Assembly (NCBI RefSeq): GCF_900142275.1
Contig: NZ_FRAI01000023.1
Span: 1 to 34,913 of the forward strand
DNA length: 34,913 bases
Source of the DNA: Anaerobranca californiensis DSM 14826
GTDB lineage: Bacteria; Bacillota; Proteinivoracia; Proteinivoracales; Proteinivoracaceae
Direction: 5' to 3'
Shown here: in pieces, positions 17,630 to 25,876 of the stretch
Layout of the letters: each line of letters begins with the position of its first letter
How positions within the stretch are numbered: position 1 is the first letter of the stretch
Made by a program: the position numbers and the translations under genes
Notes under the pieces: generated by a model
Databases searched by the model: none
The model's input: the letters and a program-made list of their open reading frames with translations, nothing else
Told to the model about the DNA's origin: nothing

Positions 17630-19771
17630 GTGGATATATTAAAGATAGTTGCACTACAAACCAATATCGAAGAAAAGAAAGTTAAAAATACAGTTGAACT
17701 ATTACAAGGAGGAAATACCGTCCCCTTTATAGCCCGCTATCGTAAAGAACTGACGGGGGGACTTACGGAGGAAGAAATCCGCCTCATAGATGAAACTTAT
17801 CAGTATCAACAAAACTTAATGGCAAGGAAAGAGGAAGTTCATCGTTTAATTGAAGAACAAGGAAAAATGACCGATGAAATAGCTTTGGCCATTAAAAATT
17901 CTGTAAAACTTCAACAATTAGAGGATATCTATCGACCCTTCAGACCTAAAAGAAATACCCGGGCAAGTATTGCCAAGGATTTGGGGTTAGAACCTTTAGC
18001 CCAGGAAATATTAACAAAGGATGTCCCTTGGCAAGAGCTGGCAAAAGCCTTTGTAAATGAAAAGGTTGAAGATATCCAAAAGGCTTTACAAGGGGCTAAA
18101 GACATAATCGCCGAAGGGATGGCAGACAAAGGGGAAAACCGGGAATTTGCCAGAAATTTTGTCTTTGAACGGGCTATAATGGAAGTTGTCGCCGTAGATA
18201 GCAGTCTACAATCTCCCTACGAAATGTATTATGAATATAGTGAACCAGTTAAAAAATTACCTCCCCATCGGATAATGGCCATTGACCGGGGAGAGAAGGA
18301 AAAGTTCCTCAAAGTTAGTTTAGCATTTGAAAAAGAGAAATTAGTGGAAGAACTGTGGAAGAGAAATTTTCAACAAGTACCGAAAGTCAATAGAGATGTG
18401 ATTAGGGAAGCATTAGAAGACGGGGTTAACCGACTATTGATTCCAGCTGTAGAGCGGGATATCCGTAGAAATCTCACAGAGACCGCCCATGAAAAAGCTT
18501 GTAAAGTCTTTACAGCCAACTTAAAATCCCTATTACTTCAACCACCTACCAAAGGTGTTACTGTATTAGGTTATGACCCTGCTTATAGAACTGGTTGTAA
18601 ATTGGCCGTTGTCGACCCTACAGGTAAAGTTTTAGATATAGCAGTAATCTATCCTACACCGCCCCACAACAAAGTAGAGGAAGGTAAAAAGAAAATACTA
18701 GAGCTTGTTGATAAATACAACATAACTGTTATTGCCATAGGCAATGGAACAGCTAGCAGGGAAAGTGCTGAATTTGTGGCGGAGTTTATCCATGAGCGGC
18801 CTGGCCTTAAGTACACAATAGTAGATGAAGCAGGAGCCAGTGTCTACTCTGCTTCTCCATTAGCTAAAGAAGAATTTCCTGACTTAGATGTAGCCCAAAG
18901 GAGTGCCATTTCCATTGCCCGAAGGTTACAAGACCCCTTGGCAGAACTGGTGAAAATACCTCCCCAATCCATAGGGGTAGGCCAGTACCAACACGATGTC
19001 GAACAAAAGAGATTATCAACCCTCTTAGGAGGAGTAGTAGAAGATTGTGTAAACAATGTGGGAGCTGACTTAAACACCGCCAGCCCCTCTTTATTAAGTT
19101 ATATTGCAGGAATTAAACCGGCTATAGCCAAAGGAATAGTTAAATATAGGGAGGAAAAGGGAGCATTTAAATCAAGGGAAGAACTTCTAAAAGTACCGAG
19201 ATTAGGTCCCGCCGCTTATCAGCAGTGTGCCGGGTTTTTGAGGATTAAAGGAGGGGTTGAACCTTTAGATTCTACCTCTGTTCACCCCGAAAGTTATAAA
19301 GCAGCAGAGAAACTATTAAAGATATTAGGTTACAGTAAAGACGAGTTAGCCAAAAGGGGAGGATTACCTGGAATCAGGGGTAAAGTATCAGAAGAAGAAC
19401 AAAGGGTTTTAGCAGAAAAATTAGGAATTGGAGTACCTACATTAATCGATATATTAAACTCCTTGGAAAAACCAGGTCTTGACCCTAGGGAAGATTTACC
19501 TAAACCCCTATTTCTCTCAGGGATATTAAAATTAGAGGATTTAAAAGAAGGTATGATAGTTCAAGGTACAGTAAGAAACGTCTTAGATTTCGGTGCCTTC
19601 GTAGATATAGGGGTTAAGGAAGGGGGACTTATCCACATCTCCGAGTTATCGGAAAAATATGTTAAACATCCCTTAGAAGTCGTTAAGGTGGGAGATGTAG
19701 TTAGTGCCAAAGTAATAGGAGTAGATCCGGTAAAACGGAGGATATCTTTAAGCTTAAAAGGAGTGAATTAG
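17630..19771 (+). CDS. tex: Tex family RNA-binding transcription accessory protein
   Basis: A 713-residue nucleic-acid-binding protein, close to the usual Tex length. An N-terminal helical part opens with NTVPFIARYRKELTGGL near residue 30. A YqgF-like RNase H fold follows at about 325-450 (VLGYDPAYRTGCKLAVVD). Helix-hairpin-helix motifs lie at about 490-560 (SYIAGIKPAIAKGIVKYREEKG), and a C-terminal S1 domain at about 640-712 (VRNVLDFGAFVDIGVKEGGLIH). Tex proteins affect transcription and RNA metabolism in many bacteria. The start is GTG with AAAGGAA upstream. Domain order is complete and nothing appears broken. Confidence 0.95.
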   Translation: MDILKIVALQTNIEEKKVKNTVELLQGGNTVPFIARYRKELTGGLTEEEIRLIDETYQYQQNLMARKEEVHRLIEEQGKMTDEIALAIKNSVKLQQLEDIYRPFRPKRNTRASIAKDLGLEPLAQEILTKDVPWQELAKAFVNEKVEDIQKALQGAKDIIAEGMADKGENREFARNFVFERAIMEVVAVDSSLQSPYEMYYEYSEPVKKLPPHRIMAIDRGEKEKFLKVSLAFEKEKLVEELWKRNFQQVPKVNRDVIREALEDGVNRLLIPAVERDIRRNLTETAHEKACKVFTANLKSLLLQPPTKGVTVLGYDPAYRTGCKLAVVDPTGKVLDIAVIYPTPPHNKVEEGKKKILELVDKYNITVIAIGNGTASRESAEFVAEFIHERPGLKYTIVDEAGASVYSASPLAKEEFPDLDVAQRSAISIARRLQDPLAELVKIPPQSIGVGQYQHDVEQKRLSTLLGGVVEDCVNNVGADLNTASPSLLSYIAGIKPAIAKGIVKYREEKGAFKSREELLKVPRLGPAAYQQCAGFLRIKGGVEPLDSTSVHPESYKAAEKLLKILGYSKDELAKRGGLPGIRGKVSEEEQRVLAEKLGIGVPTLIDILNSLEKPGLDPREDLPKPLFLSGILKLEDLKEGMIVQGTVRNVLDFGAFVDIGVKEGGLIHISELSEKYVKHPLEVVKVGDVVSAKVIGVDPVKRRISLSLKGVN

Positions 19772-19836
19772 TTTTACCTTTAAGGTTTATCACAATCTTA
19801 AAGGGAAAATATAAAAAATAACAGGGAGGCAAAAAA

Positions 19837-20664
19837 ATGAACACAAAGGAAATTATGGATTTAGCTTTACAATTGGCAGGACTTGATGAAGTGCCAGAAG
19901 ATTCTGGGATCATTGTAGAAGGGGAAAATATTAAAAAAGTTGCTATTGGTGTAGATATGGAGCTAGCGGAAATGTTGCTAGCTAAAGATTTAGGGGTAGA
20001 CTTAGTTATAACCCACCATCCTAAAGGTGGTAGTCCAATGATCAATCTCCATAAAGTTATGAAATCCCAAATTGATCGGATGGTAGAAGCCGGTGTACCA
20101 ATAAACAAAGCCCAAAAAGCCTTGGCTGAAAAGGTAGGTCAAGTGGAAAGGGGATTACACGTTTCTAACTATGATAGGGTAGTATCTGCTGCCAAGCTTT
20201 TAAAAATGCCTTTTATGGGGATTCACACCCCTACAGATATCTTGGCTGAGAAAAAGGTTCAAAGCCATTTAGATCAAGCTTTAAAGGATAAACCTAAAGC
20301 AACTTTAGATGATGTAATTAAAGCATTAGAAGAGCTCCCTGAATACCAAAAAACTCAAGCAAAACCAGTTATTCGGGTGGGAAGTAAAGATGATTATGTA
20401 GGGAAAGTATTTGTAACTATGGCTGGCGGTACCGGTGGAGGAGCCAATGTTGCTAAAGCATATTTTGAAGCTGGGGTAGGTACATTGGTTTGCATGCACA
20501 TGCCAGAAGATGTCATTAAAGCTGTAAAAGAACAGAATATAGGTAATGTTGTGGTAGCAGGTCACATGGCCTCTGACTCCGTTGGTATTAACCAATTCAT
20601 CAAAGCCTTAGAAGAAAAAGGACTAGAAGTTATTAGAATGAGTGGTGTCGTTAATCCAGAATAA
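19837..20664 (+). CDS. NIF3-like dinuclear metal protein, divergent
   Basis: A 275-residue member of the NIF3/YbgI (GTP cyclohydrolase I type 2-like) family. The N-terminal metal motif is clear (VITHHPKGG, H60 and H61). The C-terminal VVAGHMASDS takes the place of the usual GH-x-x-[ST]-E motif, so the second half of the dinuclear site departs from the family norm. The length is between YbgI (about 247) and the insert-bearing Firmicute YqfO (about 370). It has GGGAGG before ATG. A terminator separates it from the unknown membrane cluster downstream. Biochemical function is not established for the family. Confidence 0.78.
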   Translation: MNTKEIMDLALQLAGLDEVPEDSGIIVEGENIKKVAIGVDMELAEMLLAKDLGVDLVITHHPKGGSPMINLHKVMKSQIDRMVEAGVPINKAQKALAEKVGQVERGLHVSNYDRVVSAAKLLKMPFMGIHTPTDILAEKKVQSHLDQALKDKPKATLDDVIKALEELPEYQKTQAKPVIRVGSKDDYVGKVFVTMAGGTGGGANVAKAYFEAGVGTLVCMHMPEDVIKAVKEQNIGNVVVAGHMASDSVGINQFIKALEEKGLEVIRMSGVVNPE

Positions 20665-20681
20665 TCACTGAATTATTTATT

Positions 20682-20709
20682 GGACCCTTTAATAAGGGTT
20701 CATTTTTTT
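20682..20709 (+). terminator. Intrinsic terminator after the NIF3-like gene
   Basis: GGACCCTT (20682-20689) pairs with AAGGGTTC (20694-20701) around TAAT and is followed by an A and a run of eight T. Confidence 0.85.
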
Positions 20710-20718
20710 TGAACTTTT

Positions 20719-20747
20719 TTGGAATAAAAAAATAATCCCCTTAATAT
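20719..20747 (+). promoter_or_regulatory. Weak candidate promoter for the membrane-complex operon
   Basis: TTGGAA (20719-20724) and TAATAT (20742-20747) stand 17 bases apart, 31 bases before the first gene. Both boxes match the consensus at four of six positions. The terminator just upstream means some promoter must lie here. Confidence 0.35.
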
Positions 20748-20778
20748 ATTTCTACTAAAAGTATGAGGAGGTTAGCTT

Positions 20779-21051
20779 ATGGAAGGAAAAGCTCCCCAAA
20801 TTTGCAATAAAAATGATGAGCTGATAGAAAGAATAGCTCTTTGGATAGCAAAAAAGGAATTACAAGTACCTGCCGTACTATATTTAGAAATTCATAAGCC
20901 TTTAGCTGGGATAGCCAGTGCCTTTATCAGTTTCCTAGCCCCTGGACTTGACTGGATACTAGGTGAAAAAAGAATGGAAGACTTAGCCAATCTTCTTCAA
21001 GATCGGCGTGAGGTGGAAAGACTCATTGCCCGAATTGAAGATTATAAATAA
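20779..21051 (+). CDS. Small membrane-associated protein, first gene of the DUF6754/GlmL-type cluster
   Basis: A 90-residue protein. A charged N-terminus is followed by a helix with LQVPAVLYLEIHKPL (about residues 33-47), then one hydrophobic stretch (PLAGIASAFISFLAPGLDWIL, about 46-66), then a charged C-terminal helix (LANLLQDRREVERLIARIE). The pattern recalls short proteins in other bacteria with 'VPA-x-x-x-LE-x-x-KPL' and 'LL-D-R-x-x-VE-x-L' segments, for which I know no function. GAGGAGG precedes ATG by 7 bases, and the next gene begins after 23 bases. It could be a membrane-peripheral adaptor for the complex encoded downstream. The function is unknown. Confidence 0.75.
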   Translation: MEGKAPQICNKNDELIERIALWIAKKELQVPAVLYLEIHKPLAGIASAFISFLAPGLDWILGEKRMEDLANLLQDRREVERLIARIEDYK

Positions 21052-21074
21052 ATCCTTTGAGGAGGTGAAAGTTA

Positions 21075-21869
21075 ATGTCTGACTTCTTAGTTATGAACCG
21101 ACTAATTCTTTTCATCTTTACTATCGTTATGTCTATAGCCATGATCCTAATCATCAAATCTGCAAAAGGAGGTAAGAAGCCCTTTGTAAGGAAGATCAAT
21201 GGTCTTGAAGCCGTTGATGAAGCAGTGGGTAGAGCCACGGAAATGGGTAGGCCAGTTCACTTCTCCCCTGGAATTTCCAGTTTAGGAGAACAAACAGCCG
21301 CTCAAACCCTAGCGGGTCTATCAGTATTAGGTTATGTTTCTAAATTAACTGCTAAATATGATACACCACTAATAGTAACAATTAGAATTCCAGAAATTTT
21401 ACCGATCTCTGAAGAAATTGTTAAACAAAGCTATTTGGCAGAAGGTAAACCTGATGCTTACAATCCAAATAACATTCGTTTCTTATCAGATGAGCAATTC
21501 GCTTATGCCGCCGGTTGTTTAGGTATCATGACCCGGGAAAAAGTAGCCACTAACATCATGATGGGAGCATTTTGGGCTGAATCTCTAATCTTTGCAGAAG
21601 GTGGATTTGCCGCCGGTGCAATCCAAATTGCCGGTACAGCCAACACTCACCAATTACCATTCTTTATCGCTGCCTGTGACTATACCTTAATAGGTGAAGA
21701 GTTATTTGCAGCAGGGGCTTATCTATCCCAAGATCCATTACAACTTGGCAGTATAGCTGTTCAAGACATCGGTAAGCTAATAGCTATTATTTTAATAGTC
21801 ATTGGTACTATTACCACAACTTTTGACTGGACTGTAATTACTGACTTTATCAGTAAATACTCAATGTAA
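21075..21869 (+). CDS. DUF6754-type membrane protein
   Basis: A 264-residue protein with one N-terminal membrane helix (LILFIFTIVMSIAMILII, about residues 9-27) and one C-terminal helix (about 235-253). The approximately 200-residue soluble domain between them resembles DUF6754: GRPVHFSPGISSLGEQTAAQ near residue 57, IRIPEILPISEEIVKQ near residue 100, and a small-residue-rich half (FAEGGFAAGAIQIAGTANTHQLPF). No catalytic motif was recognised. GGAGGTGA gives strong translation. It resembles in layout, but not clearly in sequence, the anchored protein at 22538. It is likely a core part of the cluster's membrane complex. DUF6754 is assigned from memory of the family. Confidence 0.75.
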   Translation: MSDFLVMNRLILFIFTIVMSIAMILIIKSAKGGKKPFVRKINGLEAVDEAVGRATEMGRPVHFSPGISSLGEQTAAQTLAGLSVLGYVSKLTAKYDTPLIVTIRIPEILPISEEIVKQSYLAEGKPDAYNPNNIRFLSDEQFAYAAGCLGIMTREKVATNIMMGAFWAESLIFAEGGFAAGAIQIAGTANTHQLPFFIAACDYTLIGEELFAAGAYLSQDPLQLGSIAVQDIGKLIAIILIVIGTITTTFDWTVITDFISKYSM

Positions 21870-21899
21870 TCGGCAATATTTTAAAGGGAGGTGAAGAAA

Positions 21900-22517
21900 T
21901 TGCGTCGGGAGGTTCCTATAGTAGTTACTTTTTTAGCTGGGATATTGTTTTTAATTGATTATTTTATTAAAATTCCGGTGATCTCTGGTGTTGTTGGTGA
22001 ATTTGAAACTTGGGCTGTGGTAATAGCTGCCTTTGCCCTAGGGTTAGGGGCTGCTAACCTAATCAGAATTCACTTACAAAAAATTATTAAAAAAGGGGAC
22101 GGTTGGTATAATAGTGTCTTATTATTAGCTTGTATGTTAATAGTCGGGATAAGCGGTATAGGTTGGGGACAACAAAGCTCCGTTTATGAATTCTTTTTTG
22201 ATAATTTATTTGTTCCTGTAAATGGAACGATGTTTGCCTTACTAGCCTTTTATCTTGCATCAGCTTCTTACAGGGCCTTCAGAATTAGAACTCCAGAAGC
22301 TACAGTTCTACTAATAGCTGCAACTATAGTAATGATCGGTAATACAACTTTAGGTCAATCAATTTGGGGAGGATTTACTAAATATTCTGGTTGGATAATG
22401 GGGGTATTTAACACCGCAGGCATGAGGGGTATTATGATCGGTGCTTCTTTAGGTGCTATTGTAACATCACTTAGGATTATCTTTGGTATTGATAGGTCTT
22501 ACTTTGGAGGCCAATAA
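21900..22517 (+). CDS. Multi-pass membrane protein A of the DUF6754/GlmL-type cluster
   Basis: A 205-residue protein with about six hydrophobic segments: the N-terminal VPIVVTFLAGILFLIDYF, then WAVVIAAFALGLGAANL, a segment near residue 70, one near 105, one near 130, and a glycine-rich last helix. Short loops suggest it is nearly all membrane-embedded. I do not recognise a named family. The start is taken at TTG (21900), 5 bases after GGGAGGTGA; the in-frame GTG at 21891 lies inside that ribosome binding site. It has the same size and helix count as the protein at 23384, suggesting a pair of related membrane subunits. Confidence 0.75.
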   Translation: MRREVPIVVTFLAGILFLIDYFIKIPVISGVVGEFETWAVVIAAFALGLGAANLIRIHLQKIIKKGDGWYNSVLLLACMLIVGISGIGWGQQSSVYEFFFDNLFVPVNGTMFALLAFYLASASYRAFRIRTPEATVLLIAATIVMIGNTTLGQSIWGGFTKYSGWIMGVFNTAGMRGIMIGASLGAIVTSLRIIFGIDRSYFGGQ

Positions 22518-22537
22518 AATGGAGGAGGTGAAAAGGG

Positions 22538-23356
22538 ATGAAATGGTTAGAAAAACTGCAGCGAATTGACAGAAAGATTATTTATGCAGTTTTATTAGCT
22601 GCCATCATTATACCTTTACTGTTCCCATTAGGTATTGAAGTTAAAGTAAGTCAAGCTACCCAAGACTTTTACAATATTATAGAAAATTTACCTAAAGGAT
22701 CAGTAATTCTAATATCCTATGACTTTGATGCAGCCTCAGCCCCTGAGCTATATCCACAAGCACAGGCCATTACAAGGCATGCATTAAATAAAGGTCATAA
22801 AATCATCGCAGTGGCAACATGGTATGCCGGCCCTACCTTTGCTGACAGGACATTTAACGCCGTTGCCGGCGATAAAGAATATGGAAAAGACTATGTTAAC
22901 TTAGGCTTTAAACCTGGTGGAGGAGTAATGTTAAATGCACTAGCTAGGGATATCCACCAAACATTCCCGGAGGATGTCACTAGAACTAAAATAGGTTCCA
23001 TTCCTATAATGCAAAATGTTAAAAACATTAACGATATTGACTTAATTATTAGTTTGTCAGCCGGTGATCCTGGTACTAGAACTTATGTTGAACAAATAGG
23101 TTCTCAATACGATGTGCCTATCCTGACTGGAGTTACCGCTGTATCTGCTCCTGGAATGACACCATACCTTCAATCTGGGGACTTAAAATCAATGATAAGT
23201 GGTTTGGCAGGTGCTGCCCAATACGAAACCCTTATCAATAGACCAGGGCTAGGCTTAGGTGGTATGGATGCCCAATCAGTTGCCCACTTCACCATTATCG
23301 CCTTTATACTAGTCGGTAATATAGCCTATGTTGTGACTAAAAAGAAAAAGAAATAA
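22538..23356 (+). CDS. Membrane-anchored soluble-domain protein of the DUF6754/GlmL-type cluster
   Basis: A 272-residue protein. An N-terminal helix (IIYAVLLAAIIIPLLFPLGI, about residues 14-33) and a C-terminal helix (FTIIAFILVGNIAYVV, about 249-265) bracket a domain of about 210 residues. The domain looks like alternating strands and helices (GSVILISYDFDAASAPE, KIIAVATWYAG, DIDLIISLSAGDPGTRTYVEQ), as in Rossmann-like or binding-protein folds. The tail is KKKKK. No enzymatic motif is clear. GGAGGAGGTGA precedes ATG. With two flanking helices on the same side, the domain may lie outside the membrane or in the cytoplasm; the sequence does not decide. The function is unknown. Confidence 0.75.
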   Translation: MKWLEKLQRIDRKIIYAVLLAAIIIPLLFPLGIEVKVSQATQDFYNIIENLPKGSVILISYDFDAASAPELYPQAQAITRHALNKGHKIIAVATWYAGPTFADRTFNAVAGDKEYGKDYVNLGFKPGGGVMLNALARDIHQTFPEDVTRTKIGSIPIMQNVKNINDIDLIISLSAGDPGTRTYVEQIGSQYDVPILTGVTAVSAPGMTPYLQSGDLKSMISGLAGAAQYETLINRPGLGLGGMDAQSVAHFTIIAFILVGNIAYVVTKKKKK

Positions 23357-23383
23357 ACCCTTGAAATTAAAGGAGGTGAATCC

Positions 23384-24013
23384 ATGGAAACTTTAGGAAT
23401 TTGGATAGCGGCTTTAGGTACTTTGGCAATACTCAGCTTTTTATATAAAGAAAACCCTGTATATCGTACAGTTGAACATATATTTGTAGGAACAGCTGCT
23501 GGTATCGGTTTATTCTGGGGCTTTGATACCATCAGAACCAATGCTTGGAACCCTGCATTTAATCCAGCCGATGGCGATAGTAGAAAACTTATTTTAATTA
23601 TCCCAATGCTTTTAGGGGTACTTCTCTACACCCGCTTTATCGATAATGTTAAATGGGTAAGTAGAATTCCATTAGGCTTTATCATCGGTATTGGTAGTGC
23701 TTTGGCAATTAGGGGGGTAATAGGAGCATCTTTTATGAACCAAATAATTGCCACTATGAAAACTCCCCTTTGGGGTGAGATCAGGTTATTTGCCATTGAT
23801 AGCTTACTACTAGTCCTTGGTGTTATTGGAACTTTGATGTATTTCTTCTTCTCCGCTGAGCAAAAAGGGGTACTAAAATACGGTTCTGTAATCGGAAAAT
23901 GGACGATGATGATAGCCTTTGGAGCTGCCTTTGGTAATACAGTAATGGCTAGGGTTTCACTACTTATCGGAAGAATCTACTTCCTATTAGGTGAGTGGTT
24001 ACAAATCCTATAA
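23384..24013 (+). CDS. Multi-pass membrane protein B of the DUF6754/GlmL-type cluster
   Basis: A 209-residue protein with about six membrane helices: LGIWIAALGTLAILSFLY at the N-terminus, HIFVGTAAGIGLFWGF, ILIIPMLLGVLLYTRF, PLGFIIGIGSALAIRG, a fifth near residue 145, and a last glycine-rich one. A tyrosine/arginine-containing loop (YKENPVYRTVEHI) follows the first helix. I recognise no family. AAAGGAGGTGA precedes ATG. A GC-rich hairpin follows the stop and separates the four membrane-protein genes from the ATPase gene. Confidence 0.75.
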   Translation: METLGIWIAALGTLAILSFLYKENPVYRTVEHIFVGTAAGIGLFWGFDTIRTNAWNPAFNPADGDSRKLILIIPMLLGVLLYTRFIDNVKWVSRIPLGFIIGIGSALAIRGVIGASFMNQIIATMKTPLWGEIRLFAIDSLLLVLGVIGTLMYFFFSAEQKGVLKYGSVIGKWTMMIAFGAAFGNTVMARVSLLIGRIYFLLGEWLQIL

Positions 24014-24022
24014 TCTAAATAT

Positions 24023-24058
24023 TGGCCCGCTTTGGCGGGCCAGCAAATTTTCTTTTTC
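24023..24058 (+). terminator. GC-rich hairpin between membrane gene B and the ATPase gene
   Basis: TGGCCCGC (24023-24030) and GCGGGCCA (24035-24042) form a perfect 8-bp stem with a TTTG loop, in a 59-base gap. A T-rich but interrupted tract follows a few bases later. It could be a leaky terminator, or a stabilising or processing hairpin that lowers ATPase expression relative to the membrane subunits. The ATPase ribosome binding site lies downstream, outside the stem. Confidence 0.55.
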
Positions 24059-24072
24059 AGGGGGTGAAATAT

Positions 24073-25857
24073 ATGAAATCCATCCTAGCAGTGGATTGTG
24101 GAAGTACCACTACAAAGGCAATATTGATTGAATTAGAAGGTGATACTTATAGGTTAAAGGTTAGGGGAGAAGCACCAACAACGGTTGAAAAACCCTTTGA
24201 AGATGTCACAAAGGGAGTAAGAAATGCCGTTCGGGAAGTGGAAGAACTGGCGGGTAAAGTGATAATGGATGAAATTGGAATAATTACACCTTCTCAAGGG
24301 GATAAAGGTGTAGACCTATTTTTAGCCACCAGTAGTGCCGGTGGAGGATTACAAATGATGGTAGCCGGTGTTGTCAAGAAAATGACGGCGGAAAGTGCCC
24401 AAAGGGCTGCTTTAGGGGCAGGGGCTATTGTTATGGATACCATAGCAGTAGATGATGGCAGGCTGTTATACCAAAAAATAGAGCGTATCCGCCAACTTAG
24501 GCCAGATATGGTTTTAGTGGCAGGGGGAATAGATGGAGGGACTAAATCCCATGTTGTGGAAATAGCAGAGATTTTAGCGGCAGCAGATCCCAAGCCGCGT
24601 TTGGGAAGTGGTTACAAACTGCCCATTATATACTGTGGAAATAAAGATGCCAGGGAAGAAGTAAAAGAACTATTAAATGAAAAGGTAGATTTAAGGTTTG
24701 TTCCGAACATCAGACCAGTATTGGAAAAAGAAGTTTTAGGCCCCGCAAGGGAGGAGATACATAACTTATTTATGGAACATGTTATGGCTCAGGCCCCTGG
24801 TTATAAAAAATTAAAGGGCTGGACCCATGCTCCGATAATGCCTACACCCGGTGCCGTAGGTAAAATAATTCAAACTGTAGCAGAAGAAAATGATATCAAT
24901 GTAATTGGTGTGGATATTGGGGGAGCTACAACCGATGTATTTTCTATGTTTGATAAAACCTTTAACAGAACTGTCAGTGCTAATTTAGGAATGAGCTATA
25001 GTATTTGTAATGTTCTAGTGGAAACAGGGATAGAAAATATTATGAGATGGATACCCTTTGAAATTGACCCCTATGAAATAAAAAATCGCATCCGCAATAA
25101 AATGATCAGACCTACTACCATTCCCCATACATTAGAAGATTTAATTGTAGAACAGGGAATAGCAAGGGAAGCATTAAGGTTAGCCTTTGAACACCATAAA
25201 ACTTTAGCAGTGGGTTTAAGGGGTGTACAAAGACAGCGAAGTATAGGTGATGCCTTCCAACAGACTACAGGGGAAGAAACGATTATTAAAATGAACGAAC
25301 TAGATATGCTAATTGGCAGTGGTGGAGCACTTTCCCATGCCCCACGGAGGGTACAAAGTGCCTTAATGATGATGGATGCCTTTGGGCCTGAAGGGATTAC
25401 CCAATTAGCAGTAGATAGCATTTTTATGATGCCTCAACTAGGGGTGTTGTCAACGGTTCATCCTAAAGCCGCCACTGAAGTTTTTGAAAGGGATTGCTTA
25501 ATCCATCTCGGTACTTGCGTAGGGGCAACGGGAAATATTAAAATAGGTTCTCCAGCTTTAAAAATTAGATATAGTGTTAATGGTAAATTAATGGAAGAAG
25601 TAGTGGAAGGTGGAAGTATAAAACTAATTCCTTGTCAAGATAAACTAGAGGTAGAAATCCATCCGGCAGTTGGTATAGATGTAGGTAATGGTAAAGGTAA
25701 GGTTTTGAAAAAAGAATTAAGGGGTGGAGTATGTGGCATTTTCTTAGATTGTAGAGGAAGGCCATTAACTATTGCTTCTGAGCCCAAACAAAGGGCTAAA
25801 CAATTATTAACTTGGTTTAAACAAGTCAATTTATATCCCATGATTAGTGTGGGTTAA
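24073..25857 (+). CDS. GlmL/MutL-type ASKHA-fold ATPase
   Basis: A 594-residue protein with the marks of the actin/Hsp70/sugar-kinase fold. Phosphate 1 is DCGSTTTKA (residues 8-16), phosphate 2 is DIGGATTDVF (281-290), and the adenosine motif is GSGGALSH (415-422). It matches the GlmL/MutL family, first named for the gene between the glutamate mutase subunits in Clostridium. That protein is thought to be a chaperone-like reactivator but is poorly studied. No mutase subunit or B12 enzyme lies here; all neighbours are the unknown membrane proteins. It more likely couples ATP binding to the assembly or activity of that complex. ATG at 24073 follows GGGGGTGA; an in-frame TTG at 24022 would lie within the hairpin and is rejected. 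Confidence 0.85.
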   Translation: MKSILAVDCGSTTTKAILIELEGDTYRLKVRGEAPTTVEKPFEDVTKGVRNAVREVEELAGKVIMDEIGIITPSQGDKGVDLFLATSSAGGGLQMMVAGVVKKMTAESAQRAALGAGAIVMDTIAVDDGRLLYQKIERIRQLRPDMVLVAGGIDGGTKSHVVEIAEILAAADPKPRLGSGYKLPIIYCGNKDAREEVKELLNEKVDLRFVPNIRPVLEKEVLGPAREEIHNLFMEHVMAQAPGYKKLKGWTHAPIMPTPGAVGKIIQTVAEENDINVIGVDIGGATTDVFSMFDKTFNRTVSANLGMSYSICNVLVETGIENIMRWIPFEIDPYEIKNRIRNKMIRPTTIPHTLEDLIVEQGIAREALRLAFEHHKTLAVGLRGVQRQRSIGDAFQQTTGEETIIKMNELDMLIGSGGALSHAPRRVQSALMMMDAFGPEGITQLAVDSIFMMPQLGVLSTVHPKAATEVFERDCLIHLGTCVGATGNIKIGSPALKIRYSVNGKLMEEVVEGGSIKLIPCQDKLEVEIHPAVGIDVGNGKGKVLKKELRGGVCGIFLDCRGRPLTIASEPKQRAKQLLTWFKQVNLYPMISVG

Positions 25858-25876
25858 ATGAGGGGAGGTCTAAAAA

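Noticed and set aside
24022-24072. TTG start giving 17 extra residues on the ATPase
   Set aside because: It lies inside the GC-rich hairpin and has no ribosome binding site. ATG at 24073 has one and gives the normal phosphate-1 motif near the N-terminus.
24073-25857. Reading the ATPase as evidence for a glutamate mutase operon
   Set aside because: No glmS, glmE or other cobalamin-dependent subunit is present from 20779 to 26992; all neighbours are membrane or unknown proteins.
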